A stretch of DNA of 64,000 nucleotides, taken from contig NZ_FMIC01000002.1 in the NCBI RefSeq assembly GCF_900091625.1, forward strand, positions 1,116,001 through 1,180,000, given 5' to 3'. Below are positions 8,448 to 17,865 of the stretch, piece after piece. The translations under genes and the position numbers were made by a program. This DNA comes from Micromonospora peucetia (GTDB taxonomy: Bacteria > Actinomycetota > Actinomycetes > Mycobacteriales > Micromonosporaceae). The notes under the pieces are model-generated. The model was not told where the DNA came from and ran no database searches. It worked only from the letters and a program-made list of their open reading frames with translations. The first letter of the stretch is position 1. Each line of letters begins with the position of its first letter.

Positions 8448-9347
8448 GTGCGACGGACGGTGGCGGTGCTGACGGGGGTGCTGCTCACCGTCGTCGCGAC
8501 GGCGTGTGGTGGGGACAGGGGTCAGACCCGTGTCACGCCGGCCCCGTCGCCTTCGGGGGCCGTCGAACGCCCTGCCGCCGGCGACCACCAACTCACCCTG
8601 TCGCATGGCGGGGCCGACCGCCGCTACCTGCTACACGCACCGCCCGGATACGACCCCACCCGGCCCACCGCGCTGGTGATCGCCCTGCACTTCTATCCCG
8701 GCAGCGGCGCCCGGCTGCGGGAGATGGTGGGGCTGGACGCCGTGGCCGACCGGGAGAACTTCCTGGTCGCCTACCCGGACGGGCAGAACGGCGGCTTCAA
8801 CGCGCTGATCTGCTGCGGGACGACCGACGACGTCGGCTTCCTCAAGGACCTCACCGCCCACCTCGTGCGGACGTGGCGGGCCGACCCGGACCGGGTCTAC
8901 CTCACCGGGATCTCCAACGGCGGGGACATGAGCTTCCGGGCAGCCGTCGAGACCGAGGGGCTCTTCGCGGCGATCGGCGTGGTCAGCGGTGGCTACAGCG
9001 GCCCCCGGACGGCCGCCGAGACTTACGTGCCCCGGCGACCGGTGTCGGTGATCACGTTCATCGGCGGGCAGGACCGCTACGCCGAGACCTTCACCGAGGG
9101 CGTACGGACCTGGCAGCGGCGGCTGGGCTGCACACCGGCGACCGGCAGGGCGCAGGCGGGCGCGCCCGGCGTCACCCGCACCGACGCGCGGTGCGGCGAC
9201 GGCAGCGACGTGACCGTCTACACCGTGGCGAACATGGGCCACTCCTGGCCCGGAGCGCCGACCGGCGAACTGGCCGCCCCGGACGCGGGGCTCGTCGCCA
9301 CCCAACTCGTCTGGGACTTCTTCGCCGCCCACCCGCGCCGGAGCTGA
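8448..9347 (+). CDS. Secreted esterase lipoprotein, PHB-depolymerase/LpqC family
   Basis: A 299-residue alpha/beta-hydrolase of the LpqC/polyhydroxybutyrate-depolymerase type (related feruloyl and acetyl xylan esterases share the fold). The signal peptide ends in a lipobox V-A-T-A-C (Cys about 20), so it should be a membrane-anchored lipoprotein outside the cell. The nucleophile serine sits in G-I-S-N-G-G, an Asp candidate in G-G-Q-D-R-Y and the His in N-M-G-H-S-W-P-G. GTG 8448 has a GGAGGAGG site. The substrate may be a polyester or a carbohydrate ester; family membership alone does not decide. Divergent from the ArsR-like regulator. Confidence 0.82.
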   Translation: MRRTVAVLTGVLLTVVATACGGDRGQTRVTPAPSPSGAVERPAAGDHQLTLSHGGADRRYLLHAPPGYDPTRPTALVIALHFYPGSGARLREMVGLDAVADRENFLVAYPDGQNGGFNALICCGTTDDVGFLKDLTAHLVRTWRADPDRVYLTGISNGGDMSFRAAVETEGLFAAIGVVSGGYSGPRTAAETYVPRRPVSVITFIGGQDRYAETFTEGVRTWQRRLGCTPATGRAQAGAPGVTRTDARCGDGSDVTVYTVANMGHSWPGAPTGELAAPDAGLVATQLVWDFFAAHPRRS

Positions 9348-9393
9348 GTGTCGCGGGCGCCGGCACAGGCCATGGTGCCCGGTGCCAGCCCGG

Positions 9394-9930
9394 TCAGAGA
9401 CGCAACAGCATCCGGGTGTTGCCGAGGGTGTTCGGCTTGACCCGTTCCAGGTCCAGGAACTCGGCGACGCCCTCGTCGTAGGAGCGCAGCAGCTGCTCGT
9501 AGACCGGCTGCGGCACGGGTGCCCCGTCTATCTCGGTGAACCCGAACGAGGCGAAGAACCGGGTCTCGAAGGTGAGCACGAAGATCCGGGACACCCCCAC
9601 CTCGCGGGCGCCGTCGATCAGCTCCCCGACGATCCGGTGGCCCAGCTTGCGCCCCCGGCAGGACGGGTCGACCGCCACCGTCCGGATCTCGGCCAGGTCC
9701 TCCCACATCACGTGCAGCGCGCCGCAGCCGACCACCGCGCCGTCGCCGGCGCGTACCGCGACCCGGAACTCCTGCACGTGCTCGTAGAGGGTGACGGTGG
9801 CCTTGCTGAGCAGCCGCCGGTCGTCGGTGTAGGTGTCGACCAGCCCTCGGATGCCACGCACGTCCGAGGTGCGGGCCCGCCGCACCATGATCTCGTCGGC
9901 CCCCGCCCCGGCCCGGTCCGCGCCCGCCAT
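9394..9930 (-). CDS. argA: Amino-acid N-acetyltransferase (short ArgA, Rv2747 type)
   Basis: A 178-residue GNAT acetyltransferase closely resembling the short, stand-alone ArgA of Mycobacterium tuberculosis (Rv2747), which acetylates L-glutamate or glutamine to start arginine synthesis. Shared landmarks are VRRARTSDV, LVDTYTDDR, VGCGALHVMWEDLAEIRTVA, the acetyl-CoA loop C-R-G-R-K-L-G-H, FVLTFETRFFASFGFTEI and the ending VKPNTLGNTRMLLRL. It lacks the kinase-like domain of the E. coli enzyme. ATG 9930 was used; the DUF501 gene ends only 2 nt upstream, so the two are probably one transcript. No other arg gene is in the window. Confidence 0.85.
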   Translation of the reverse strand: MAGADRAGAGADEIMVRRARTSDVRGIRGLVDTYTDDRRLLSKATVTLYEHVQEFRVAVRAGDGAVVGCGALHVMWEDLAEIRTVAVDPSCRGRKLGHRIVGELIDGAREVGVSRIFVLTFETRFFASFGFTEIDGAPVPQPVYEQLLRSYDEGVAEFLDLERVKPNTLGNTRMLLRL

Positions 9931-9932
9931 GG

Positions 9933-10499
9933 TCAGTCCGCCGCCGGCACGTCCACGCAGGGCCCCGCCGCCCACCACTTCTCCACCAGTTCCAGCGTCT
10001 CGTCGCCGAACGGGTTCACCCCCGGCCCGGCCCCGAGCGCGTGCCCGAGGTGCACGTGCAGGCACTTGACCCGGCCGGGCATCCCGCCGGCGGAGATACC
10101 GGCGATCTCCGGCACCTCGCCGACCGCGTCCCGGCGGGCCAGGTAGTCCTCGTGCGCGGCGCGGTAGCGCGCGGCGAGATCCGGGTCGGCGGCCAGCCGG
10201 TCCGCCATCTCCTTCATCAGCCCCGCCGACTCCAGCCGGCTGCACGCCGCCGTCGCCCGGGGGCAGGTCAGGTAGAACAGCGTCGGGAAGGGGGTGCCGT
10301 CGGCCAGGCGCGGGGTCGTCTCCACCACGTCGGGCAGGCCACAGGGGCAGCGGTGGGCGACGGCCCGGGTGCCCCGGGGCGGGCGTCCGAGCTGCGCGGC
10401 CACCGCGGCCAGGTCGGCCTCGGTGGCCGGTTCCCGCTGCGGCGGGGGTACGGAATCCGCCGCCGGCTCCTGCGGTGGTACGACAGTCACGGTGCCCAT
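9933..10499 (-). CDS. DUF501 domain protein
   Basis: A 188-residue protein with the DUF501 signature: LGRPPRGTRAVAHRCPCGLPDVVETTPRL at 38-66, the FPTLFYLTCPRA segment, and the GGMPGRVKCLHVHLGHALG block near 140-158. The conserved Cys and His residues (HRCPCG, TCP, CLHVHLGH) suggest a metal site, but the function is unknown. Genes of this family sit between ftsB/divIC and ppx across Actinobacteria (Rv1025 in M. tuberculosis). That order is kept here on the eno-ftsB side. ATG 10499 lies 25 nt after the ftsB stop. Confidence 0.88.
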   Translation of the reverse strand: MGTVTVVPPQEPAADSVPPPQREPATEADLAAVAAQLGRPPRGTRAVAHRCPCGLPDVVETTPRLADGTPFPTLFYLTCPRATAACSRLESAGLMKEMADRLAADPDLAARYRAAHEDYLARRDAVGEVPEIAGISAGGMPGRVKCLHVHLGHALGAGPGVNPFGDETLELVEKWWAAGPCVDVPAAD

Positions 10500-10524
10500 C
10501 TCTCGTTCGCTGCTCGGGTGTCGC

Positions 10525-11157
10525 TCACTTGTCGGAGTGCTCGCCGTTGGCGGCCCGCACGCTCGACCAGAGGGTGTCATACCAGGAAGCGGGCTCGGCG
10601 GGCGTCGACGGGGGCGTCGACGAGCCGGCGTCGCGGGCGGCGCCCTCCGGGTCGGAGAGCACCACCAGCAGCGTCTCGCCCGGCGGGCCCATGAAGAACC
10701 GCTCCCTGGCCTGGATCTTGATGTATTCCGGGTCCTGCCACTTGGCGGCTCTCTCGGAGAGTTCCTCGATCGCCTTCCGCTGGTCGGCCTGGGCGGCTTC
10801 CATCCGCTCGATGTCGGTCTGCTGGTCCAGGTAGACCCGTACCGGGTAGGTGTAGGCCAGGGCGAGCGCGATCAGCACCGCGAAGAGCACGGTGGCCCGC
10901 CCGGTGAGGCCCCGGGAGCGGGGTGCGGAGAGCCGCTTGACGGTGCCGGCGGCCGTACGACGGGCCGCGGCGGGCCGGTTCGCGGAGCGTACGCCCTCCG
11001 CCCCCCGGGTCGCCCCCGGCGCGCGACCGGCGGTGGCCCGCGGCTCGGCGCGGACGCCGCCCTCACGGACCGATGTCCGGGCGCCCCGGGCCCCGCCCGG
11101 CCGGCCGGTCGGCCGGCGGGCGGGACGCTGGCCGCCCGGTGTGCGGCGCTGCTGCAT
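10525..11157 (-). CDS. ftsB: Septum formation initiator, FtsB/DivIC family
   Basis: A 210-residue bitopic division protein. It has an unusually long Arg/Pro/Gly-rich cytoplasmic N-terminus (1-88), one membrane segment (about 89-107, TVLFAVLIALALAYTYPV), a short extracytoplasmic coiled coil (about 110-140) and the conserved end QARERFFMGPPGETLLVVL. The protein should join FtsL/FtsQ to recruit septal peptidoglycan synthesis. ATG 11157 has AGGGG 8 nt before it. It lies between eno and DUF501, the order seen in M. tuberculosis (eno, Rv1024, Rv1025). The basic N-terminal extension is typical of actinomycete forms. Confidence 0.85.
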   Translation of the reverse strand: MQQRRTPGGQRPARRPTGRPGGARGARTSVREGGVRAEPRATAGRAPGATRGAEGVRSANRPAAARRTAAGTVKRLSAPRSRGLTGRATVLFAVLIALALAYTYPVRVYLDQQTDIERMEAAQADQRKAIEELSERAAKWQDPEYIKIQARERFFMGPPGETLLVVLSDPEGAARDAGSSTPPSTPAEPASWYDTLWSSVRAANGEHSDK

Positions 11158-11189
11158 CGTCACACCCCTCCCCCGAGGCCTCGGGTGTC

Positions 11190-12653
<1,464 letters not shown>

Positions 12654-12706
12654 TCAACCGGCAACGGGTTTGCGCGCGGTTGACCCGATCGGCCAGGCTG
12701 GTCGGC

Positions 12707-13396
12707 ATGCCCGCCGCCTCGACCACCCTCCGCATGCTCGCCGTGTCGGTCATCGCGTCGCTCACGGTGACCGGATGTCAGACCCTCGACGACGCCGGCC
12801 GGGCGATCGGGCGGGCCGACCTGGTGAACGACATGGCTGCCCGCCTCGACCAGGCACTGGAGTTGACGTACTCCGCCGACTACCAGCTCGCCGGCGGGCA
12901 GACCGCCACCATCGCCCAGGCTCAGGAGCCGGCCCGCTCCGCGTACACCTGGCCCGGCGGCAAACTCACCGTCACCCCGGAGGCGACGACCCGCTGCGAG
13001 ACCGCCGCCGGCCGCGCGACCTGCACCCTGGAGGCCCCGCCCGCGCCCAACGCGAAACCCACAGTGACCATGTTCGCCGAGGCCAAGCGGCACGGCCTGG
13101 TCACACCGCCGATCGTCGTGGGGCTGCTCACCGCCGCCGCGCTGGACCCGGACGCGGTGATCGCCCAGAGCGACACCACCCTCGCCGGCCACCACGCCAC
13201 CTGCATCGAGGTGGACCGGTCCGCCGGCGACTTCACCGCCTGCGTGACCACCGAGGGTGCGCTGGGCAGCTTCACCGGCAAGGTCGACGGCAGCCAGGTC
13301 GAGCTGGCGCTGAGCCGCTACCGCGCGACGGTCGACGGCACGGCGTTCGACCTTCCGCCCCACGCCGGCGTCGTCGACCGCCGCCCGGCCAGCTAG
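12707..13396 (+). CDS. Putative lipoprotein
   Basis: A 229-residue secreted protein: basic start, hydrophobic stretch and lipobox L-T-V-T-G-C (Cys about 22), followed by a domain with further cysteines (TRC, ATC, ATC, TAC) that may form disulfides. It ends with the same G of TAG that opens the nudC start codon, so the two genes are tightly coupled. I do not recognise the family. ATG 12707 was preferred to upstream frames because it places the signal peptide at the start. The 233 bp between eno and this gene carry the promoter regions and nothing else I can name. Confidence 0.7.
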   Translation: MPAASTTLRMLAVSVIASLTVTGCQTLDDAGRAIGRADLVNDMAARLDQALELTYSADYQLAGGQTATIAQAQEPARSAYTWPGGKLTVTPEATTRCETAAGRATCTLEAPPAPNAKPTVTMFAEAKRHGLVTPPIVVGLLTAAALDPDAVIAQSDTTLAGHHATCIEVDRSAGDFTACVTTEGALGSFTGKVDGSQVELALSRYRATVDGTAFDLPPHAGVVDRRPAS

Positions 13397-14232
13397 TGAC
13401 CGACCCTGGCGGGTTCGTGCCCGGGGCCGACCGGAGCGCCGCCCCCGCGCCCGCCGACCTCGCCCTCCCGGTGGCCGGAAACAAGCTGCTGACCGCCGAC
13501 GACGGCGCCGTGCTGCGGGTCGCCGACCTGCCCGCCGACACCGACTGGGTGCCGCTGGGCACCCTGGACGGCGTACCCGCCTGGGCCACCGAGCCCGCCG
13601 GTGCGCAGGACCTGCCGGGCCGCTGGCGCGGCTGGGCGTCGCTCGCCGCCGAGGTGCCCGAACCACTCGCCACCCTGGCCGGCCGCGCGCTGGCGGTGGT
13701 CACCTGGCGGCGTACCCACCGCTGGTGCGGGGCCTGCCGGGCCGAACTGGCCGACGTGCCCGGGGAGTCGGCCCGGCGCTGCCCCGGCTGCGACCTGTAC
13801 GTGCCGCTGCGGCTCTCCGCCGCCGTGCTGGTGGCGATCACCCGCCCCGGGCCGGCCGGCCGCCCCGACGAACTGCTGCTGGTCCGGCACTCGTACGGGC
13901 CGACGGGGCTGTGGGCGCTGGTCGCCGGGTTCGTCGAGGGCGGCGAGACACTGGAGGCCGCCGCCCGCCGCGAGGTCGGCGAGGAGGTCGGGCTCGCCCT
14001 CGACGGGCTGACCTACTTCGGCAGCCAGCCCTGGGCGTTGTCCGGCCCCGGCGTGCTGCTCACCGGCTTCACCGCCACCGCCGCCGACCCCGGTGCCGAA
14101 CCGGTGGTCGACGGGCGGGAAGTGGCCGAGGCGCGCTGGTTCCCACTCGACGGGCTGCCGGCGGAACTGCCGCCCGCGTACTCCATCTCGCGCTGGCTGA
14201 TCGACGCGACGGTGACCGCCGCGCGACGGTGA
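13396..14232 (+). CDS. nudC: NAD+ diphosphatase NudC
   Basis: A 278-residue Nudix hydrolase that cleaves NADH/NAD+ to NMN and AMP and, in known homologues, removes NAD caps from RNA. A zinc ribbon CGAC...CPGC (Cys111, 114, 129, 132) is followed by the Nudix box (about 182-204, GETLEAAARREVGEEVGL) and the NudC-specific SQPWALS motif at 210-216. GTG 13396 shares its first base with the TAG of the upstream lipoprotein, a one-base overlap that implies translational coupling. Convergent with the DUF885 peptidase; a pair of hairpins separates the stops. Confidence 0.92.
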   Translation: MTDPGGFVPGADRSAAPAPADLALPVAGNKLLTADDGAVLRVADLPADTDWVPLGTLDGVPAWATEPAGAQDLPGRWRGWASLAAEVPEPLATLAGRALAVVTWRRTHRWCGACRAELADVPGESARRCPGCDLYVPLRLSAAVLVAITRPGPAGRPDELLLVRHSYGPTGLWALVAGFVEGGETLEAAARREVGEEVGLALDGLTYFGSQPWALSGPGVLLTGFTATAADPGAEPVVDGREVAEARWFPLDGLPAELPPAYSISRWLIDATVTAARR

Positions 14233-14239
14233 GCCCGAC

Positions 14240-14284
14240 GGTGTCAGGAAGGGGCCCGTGACACCGTCAGGAAGGGGCCCTTCC
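14240..14284. repeat. Tandem AGGAAGGGGCCC-type palindromes between convergent genes
   Basis: Two adjacent inverted repeats: 14240-14246 with 14259-14265 (GGTGTCA arms), and 14270-14284 (GGAAGGG/CCCTTCC around one base). Both contain AGGAAGGGGCCC. The position between two convergent stops fits a bidirectional terminator. Relatives of the same family occur after the genes ending at 27014 and 29929. Confidence 0.65.
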
Positions 14285-15904
14285 TTACACGCCGAGCAGG
14301 GTGCGGAGGTGGCGTGGCGGCGGGCAGTTGTGGGCGAGCATCGCGTCGTGCCAGTCGCGCACCGACACGCCGGCCGGGCGGGCGGCGGCGATCCCGGCCA
14401 CCTCGCTGTAGCCGACGAAATACGTCGAGAGCTGCGTCGAGGTGAGCAGCGCGCGCCGCCACTTGCCGGCCGCCTCGCCCTCCTCCTGGAAGCCCCGCCC
14501 GGTCATCAGCGCCATCGCCTCGGCCTCCGGCAGTTCCTCGCAGTGCACGAGCTGGTCCAGCAGCGCGTTGATGGTCATCCGGAGCTGCATCTTGAGCTGC
14601 TGCAACCGCACCGGCAGGCCGCCGAAGCCGAGGCCGACCATCAGCTCCTCCGTGTAGACCGCCCAGCCCTCGATGAAGGGCCCCGACTCGGTCAGCGCCC
14701 GGACCCGGGTGGGGCCGACGTGCCGGCGGGCGTGCGCGAGCTGGAGGAAGTGTCCCGGCATCGCCTCGTGCACGGTCAGATTGCGGATCATGTGGTCGTT
14801 GTATTCCCGGTAGAACGACTCGACCCGGTGCGCGGGCCAGTCCGCCGGGGTGGGTGCGATGCAGTAGAAGGTCGGCACGTCCGCCGTCTCCAGCGGGCCG
14901 GGCGAGTCGCAGTAGGCGACTGCCACGCCCCGGGCGAACTGGGGCATCTCCTGGATCACGCACGGGTCGTCGACCAGGGTGACCAGGTCGTGGGCGCGTA
15001 CGAAGTCGGTCGCCTCGTCCAGGGTGACCGAGGCGAGATCCACGATGGTGTGGTCGTCGGGGTGCTCGGCGGCCAGCAGGGCCAGCGCCCGGCGTACCGT
15101 CTCGTCGTCGGCCGGGCCGCCGACCAGCTCGACGGCCGCCGCGCGGATCTCCTCGCCGACCCGGTCCAGGTTGGCCCAGGCCCGCCGCTGGATCTCGGCG
15201 GCGCCCAGCTCGGTGTCGAGGGTGTGCCAGAGCCGCGCCTCCCAGCGGCGGCGGCCCAGCCGCGGGTCCCGCCCCGGGCCGGCGTCGGCGGCCAGACCCT
15301 GACGCAGCCACGCGACGAACTCCTCCAGCGCCGCGATCGCCGCCGTGGCCGCCGGCTCGACCCGGTCGTAGAGGGCGGGGGCCTGCGCGAGCAGCGCCGG
15401 CACCTCGTCGCGGACCAGTGCCGCCGCGCCGGTGAACTGCCCGACCGCCGTCTCGGCGTGGATCCGCGGCATGTCGCGCAGCGTCGCACGCGCGGTCGCC
15501 AGCGCGTCCGGTACGGCGGCGAGCCGGCCGGCCAGGCTGGTCAGCCGGACCTCGACCGGGGCGTACGGGCGGGCGAGCAGCGCGTGTAGCAGCGGCCCCG
15601 GGTTGTGCCGCAGCGGATCCCACTCGTGCGCGCGGATGTCACTGCCCTCGAAGAGGGCCCGGTCCACGAACGAGGTGAGCAGCGTGTGGTCGACGCGCTG
15701 CTCGACGTCCAGGGCGTCCGGGTCGAGCTCGGCGAGCGCGTCCGCGGCCTCCTTGAGCATGGCCTGGTCGGCCGTGACCGCCTCGGCGGAGAGGTCCGGC
15801 AGCCGGTCGTCGTACCGGTGGTCGCCGGTGGAGGTCGCGAGCCCCGGCCGGCTCTCCAGCAACGCGTCGACGATCCGCTCCGCGAGCGGCACAAACGATT
15901 CCAC
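14285..15904 (-). CDS. DUF885 family zinc metallopeptidase-like protein
   Basis: A 539-residue DUF885 protein with no signal peptide. The zinc site HEAMPGH lies near residues 377-383 in the context IRNLTVHEAMPGHFLQLAHAR, and the second Glu ligand probably sits in FIEGWAVYTEELMVG downstream, as in gluzincins. It is full length for the family. A peptidase role is inferred; substrates are not known. GTG 15904 follows the mazG stop by 9 nt, so the two are probably one transcript with the SurA-like lipoprotein gene further upstream. The site before the GTG is weak. Confidence 0.85.
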   Translation of the reverse strand: MESFVPLAERIVDALLESRPGLATSTGDHRYDDRLPDLSAEAVTADQAMLKEAADALAELDPDALDVEQRVDHTLLTSFVDRALFEGSDIRAHEWDPLRHNPGPLLHALLARPYAPVEVRLTSLAGRLAAVPDALATARATLRDMPRIHAETAVGQFTGAAALVRDEVPALLAQAPALYDRVEPAATAAIAALEEFVAWLRQGLAADAGPGRDPRLGRRRWEARLWHTLDTELGAAEIQRRAWANLDRVGEEIRAAAVELVGGPADDETVRRALALLAAEHPDDHTIVDLASVTLDEATDFVRAHDLVTLVDDPCVIQEMPQFARGVAVAYCDSPGPLETADVPTFYCIAPTPADWPAHRVESFYREYNDHMIRNLTVHEAMPGHFLQLAHARRHVGPTRVRALTESGPFIEGWAVYTEELMVGLGFGGLPVRLQQLKMQLRMTINALLDQLVHCEELPEAEAMALMTGRGFQEEGEAAGKWRRALLTSTQLSTYFVGYSEVAGIAAARPAGVSVRDWHDAMLAHNCPPPRHLRTLLGV

Positions 15905-15913
15905 CCGCCGACC

Positions 15914-16885
15914 CTACCGGCGTTCGGCCGTCCTGACGGCGTCGGCGTAGGCGAGGGCGGCGCGGCGTAGGGCGGCCTCCGGGTCCAGGCCTGCCTCGCG
16001 GGCCGCCGCGACCGTGGCGAGCAGGCCCGCGCCGAGCCTCGCCTCCGGGTCCACCTGGGACTCCGCGAGGGGCGGCGGGACGGCCAGGCCGACCCGGCCG
16101 GCGCGCTCCAGGATCTTGGCGGCCAGGGCGAGGGCGGGCTGGCTCAGCGCGATGCCGTCCAGCACCGAGTCACGTGCCTTCTCGGCCCGCTTGATCCGCT
16201 CCCAGCTGGCCTCGATCTCCTCCAGGGTGCCGGCCTCGGCGTCGGCGAAGACGTGCGGGTTGCGCCGAACCATCTTGTCGACCAGCTCTCCGGCCACGTC
16301 GTCGACGGTCCACCGCTGCTCCTCGGGCAGCTCCTCGGCGAGCCGGGCGTGCAGCACCACCTGGAGCAGCACGTCGCCCAGCTCCTCGCGCAGCGCGTCG
16401 GTGTCCCCGGCGCTGATCGCGTCGTACGCCTCGTAGCACTCCTCCAGCAGGAAGCCGGCGAGGCTGCGGTGCGTCTGCGCCCGCTTCCACGGGTCGCCGC
16501 CCGGCGAGGCCAGCCGGTCCATCACCGCCACCGCGTCGAGCAGCCGGGCGCCCGGGGGATCCCAGGAGCCGTACATCAGCTCCAGCTCGGCCAGGCCGGG
16601 CTCGCGGGCCAGCCGCAGGCCCAGCTCCCGGGCCAGCGACTCGTCGCCGGCCGGGCCGGCCAGCCAGACCGCGACGCCGTGCGCCGCCGCCGCGTCGAGC
16701 AGCGCCTGGGTGGCCCGGCCGTCGACCACCGTGACCTCGCCGCCCGCCACCCGGACCGCCGTCGTCAGCTCGCTCTCCGCTCCCACCAGCACCGGATGCC
16801 GGCGTACGACGTCCCAGGCGGCGGCGGTCAGCAGCCCGGCCGGCAGCCGGGGCGAGGTGACGAGCAGGACGATCCGGGCCGGCAT
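15914..16885 (-). CDS. mazG: Nucleoside triphosphate pyrophosphohydrolase MazG
   Basis: A 323-residue MazG with the helical metal-binding core: E148, E149 and E152 in LLEECYEAYDAI, and E168/D171 in EELGDVLLQVVLHA, followed by VDDVAGELVDKMVRRNPHVF. The enzyme hydrolyses (d)NTPs to monophosphates and removes damaged nucleotides. The first 100 residues form a separate Rossmann-like domain, as in mycobacterial MazG (Rv1021). The second MazG repeat of E. coli is absent. ATG 16885 follows the upstream stop by 2 nt. Position next to mfd and near eno matches the mycobacterial mfd-mazG-(lpqU)-eno region. Confidence 0.92.
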   Translation of the reverse strand: MPARIVLLVTSPRLPAGLLTAAAWDVVRRHPVLVGAESELTTAVRVAGGEVTVVDGRATQALLDAAAAHGVAVWLAGPAGDESLARELGLRLAREPGLAELELMYGSWDPPGARLLDAVAVMDRLASPGGDPWKRAQTHRSLAGFLLEECYEAYDAISAGDTDALREELGDVLLQVVLHARLAEELPEEQRWTVDDVAGELVDKMVRRNPHVFADAEAGTLEEIEASWERIKRAEKARDSVLDGIALSQPALALAAKILERAGRVGLAVPPPLAESQVDPEARLGAGLLATVAAAREAGLDPEAALRRAALAYADAVRTAERR

Positions 16886-16887
16886 GC

Positions 16888-17667
16888 TCAGCTGTCGGTC
16901 CCGCCAGGCGCCTGCGGTCCGCCAGCCGCCTGCGGCCCGGCGGTGGGCAGCGGATCCGGGGTGGAGACGTCGGTGACCGCGTCGGAACCGGCCTCGCCCA
17001 GCGGCACGCTCACCGCCGGCGCGTCGCCGGAGAAGCTCAGCACCGGGAACTCCAGCGGGCGGTAGCGGGGGTTGACCGTCACGTCGTACGCGGCGACCGC
17101 ATCGGCCAGCGACTTGCGGGTGGCCAGCGCGGTGCGCAGCTGCTCACCGTCGAGCTGGCCGGCAGCCGCCTCGTCGGTCACGTCGGCCGGGATGGCACCC
17201 GCCTTGCGGCCCGCCGCCAGCACGTCCGCCAACTCCTGCGCGGTCGGCGCGACCGGCGCCCCGGCCGGCACCCCCGACAGGCAGCTGTAGAGCGCGGCCG
17301 TCTGGCGCACGTAGCCGGTGTCGGACGACAGGCCGAGCTGCTGGGCGACCTGTTCCGGCGCCACCTGCCCGCGCGGCTGGTAGTTCTTCTCCGCGGAGAC
17401 CCGCTCGCAGACCTCGGACAGCACCAGCACGCTGACGACCTGGCCGCGGTCGGGCGGCTGCGGCACCTGTGCCGGGGGCTGCCCCTCGGGCGCCGCGGTG
17501 GGCGTCGGGTTCTTCGTCCGCAGGTCGTCCATGACCCCGGTGACGGCGTCCTCGGTGATCCGCAGGTCGCCGACGTAGGCGGCGACACCGGGCTCGGCAC
17601 GGCAACCGGAGAGAGCGACGAGGCCGAGCGCCACGCTGGCGACGGCGACAAGACGGCGAGCACGCAT
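16888..17667 (-). CDS. SurA-N-like lipoprotein
   Basis: A 259-residue lipoprotein: signal peptide RRLVAVASVALGLVALSGC with lipobox L-S-G-C (Cys about 22), then V-A-A-Y-V-G-D-L-R-I-T, which resembles the start of SurA/PrsA-type chaperone domains. No PPIase domain follows; the C-terminus is Pro/Gly-rich and ends in degenerate PQAAGGPQAPGG repeats. It may assist folding of secreted proteins, but this is inference. ATG 17667 was chosen because it starts the signal peptide; the frame stays open upstream through the tandem repeat at 17776-17865, which is probably not translated. Coupled to mazG (2-nt gap). Confidence 0.75.
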   Translation of the reverse strand: MRARRLVAVASVALGLVALSGCRAEPGVAAYVGDLRITEDAVTGVMDDLRTKNPTPTAAPEGQPPAQVPQPPDRGQVVSVLVLSEVCERVSAEKNYQPRGQVAPEQVAQQLGLSSDTGYVRQTAALYSCLSGVPAGAPVAPTAQELADVLAAGRKAGAIPADVTDEAAAGQLDGEQLRTALATRKSLADAVAAYDVTVNPRYRPLEFPVLSFSGDAPAVSVPLGEAGSDAVTDVSTPDPLPTAGPQAAGGPQAPGGTDS

Positions 17668-17775
17668 GACGGCCACTCTCTCATGCCGCCCGGGATGCGC
17701 GTGACGCCGCCCACCGGTCCCCCCGCCCGCCGGTCCTGCGCCGACGGGTCCGCTGCCCGCCGGTCCCCGACCCAC

Positions 17776-17865
17776 GGACCTCCCGCTGATCGGGCTCCCG
17801 CTCACAGGTATCCCGCTCACGGACCTCCCGCTCACAGGCATCCCGCTCACTGACCTCCCGCTCAC
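17776..17865. repeat. Six 15-bp tandem repeats at the mfd 3' end
   Basis: Six units of 15 bp (17776, 17791, 17806, 17821, 17836, 17851), each ending in TCCCGCTCAC or TCCCGCTGAT. The last unit contains the mfd stop codon (17862-17864). Before it, 17700-17775 is a CCGGTCC-rich low-complexity run. Read on the minus strand in the lipoprotein frame the units would give V-S-G-x-x pentapeptides. Confidence 0.85.

Noticed and set aside
17776..17865. CRISPR-like array
   Set aside because: Units are 15 bp with no spacers and no cas genes nearby; it is a simple minisatellite.
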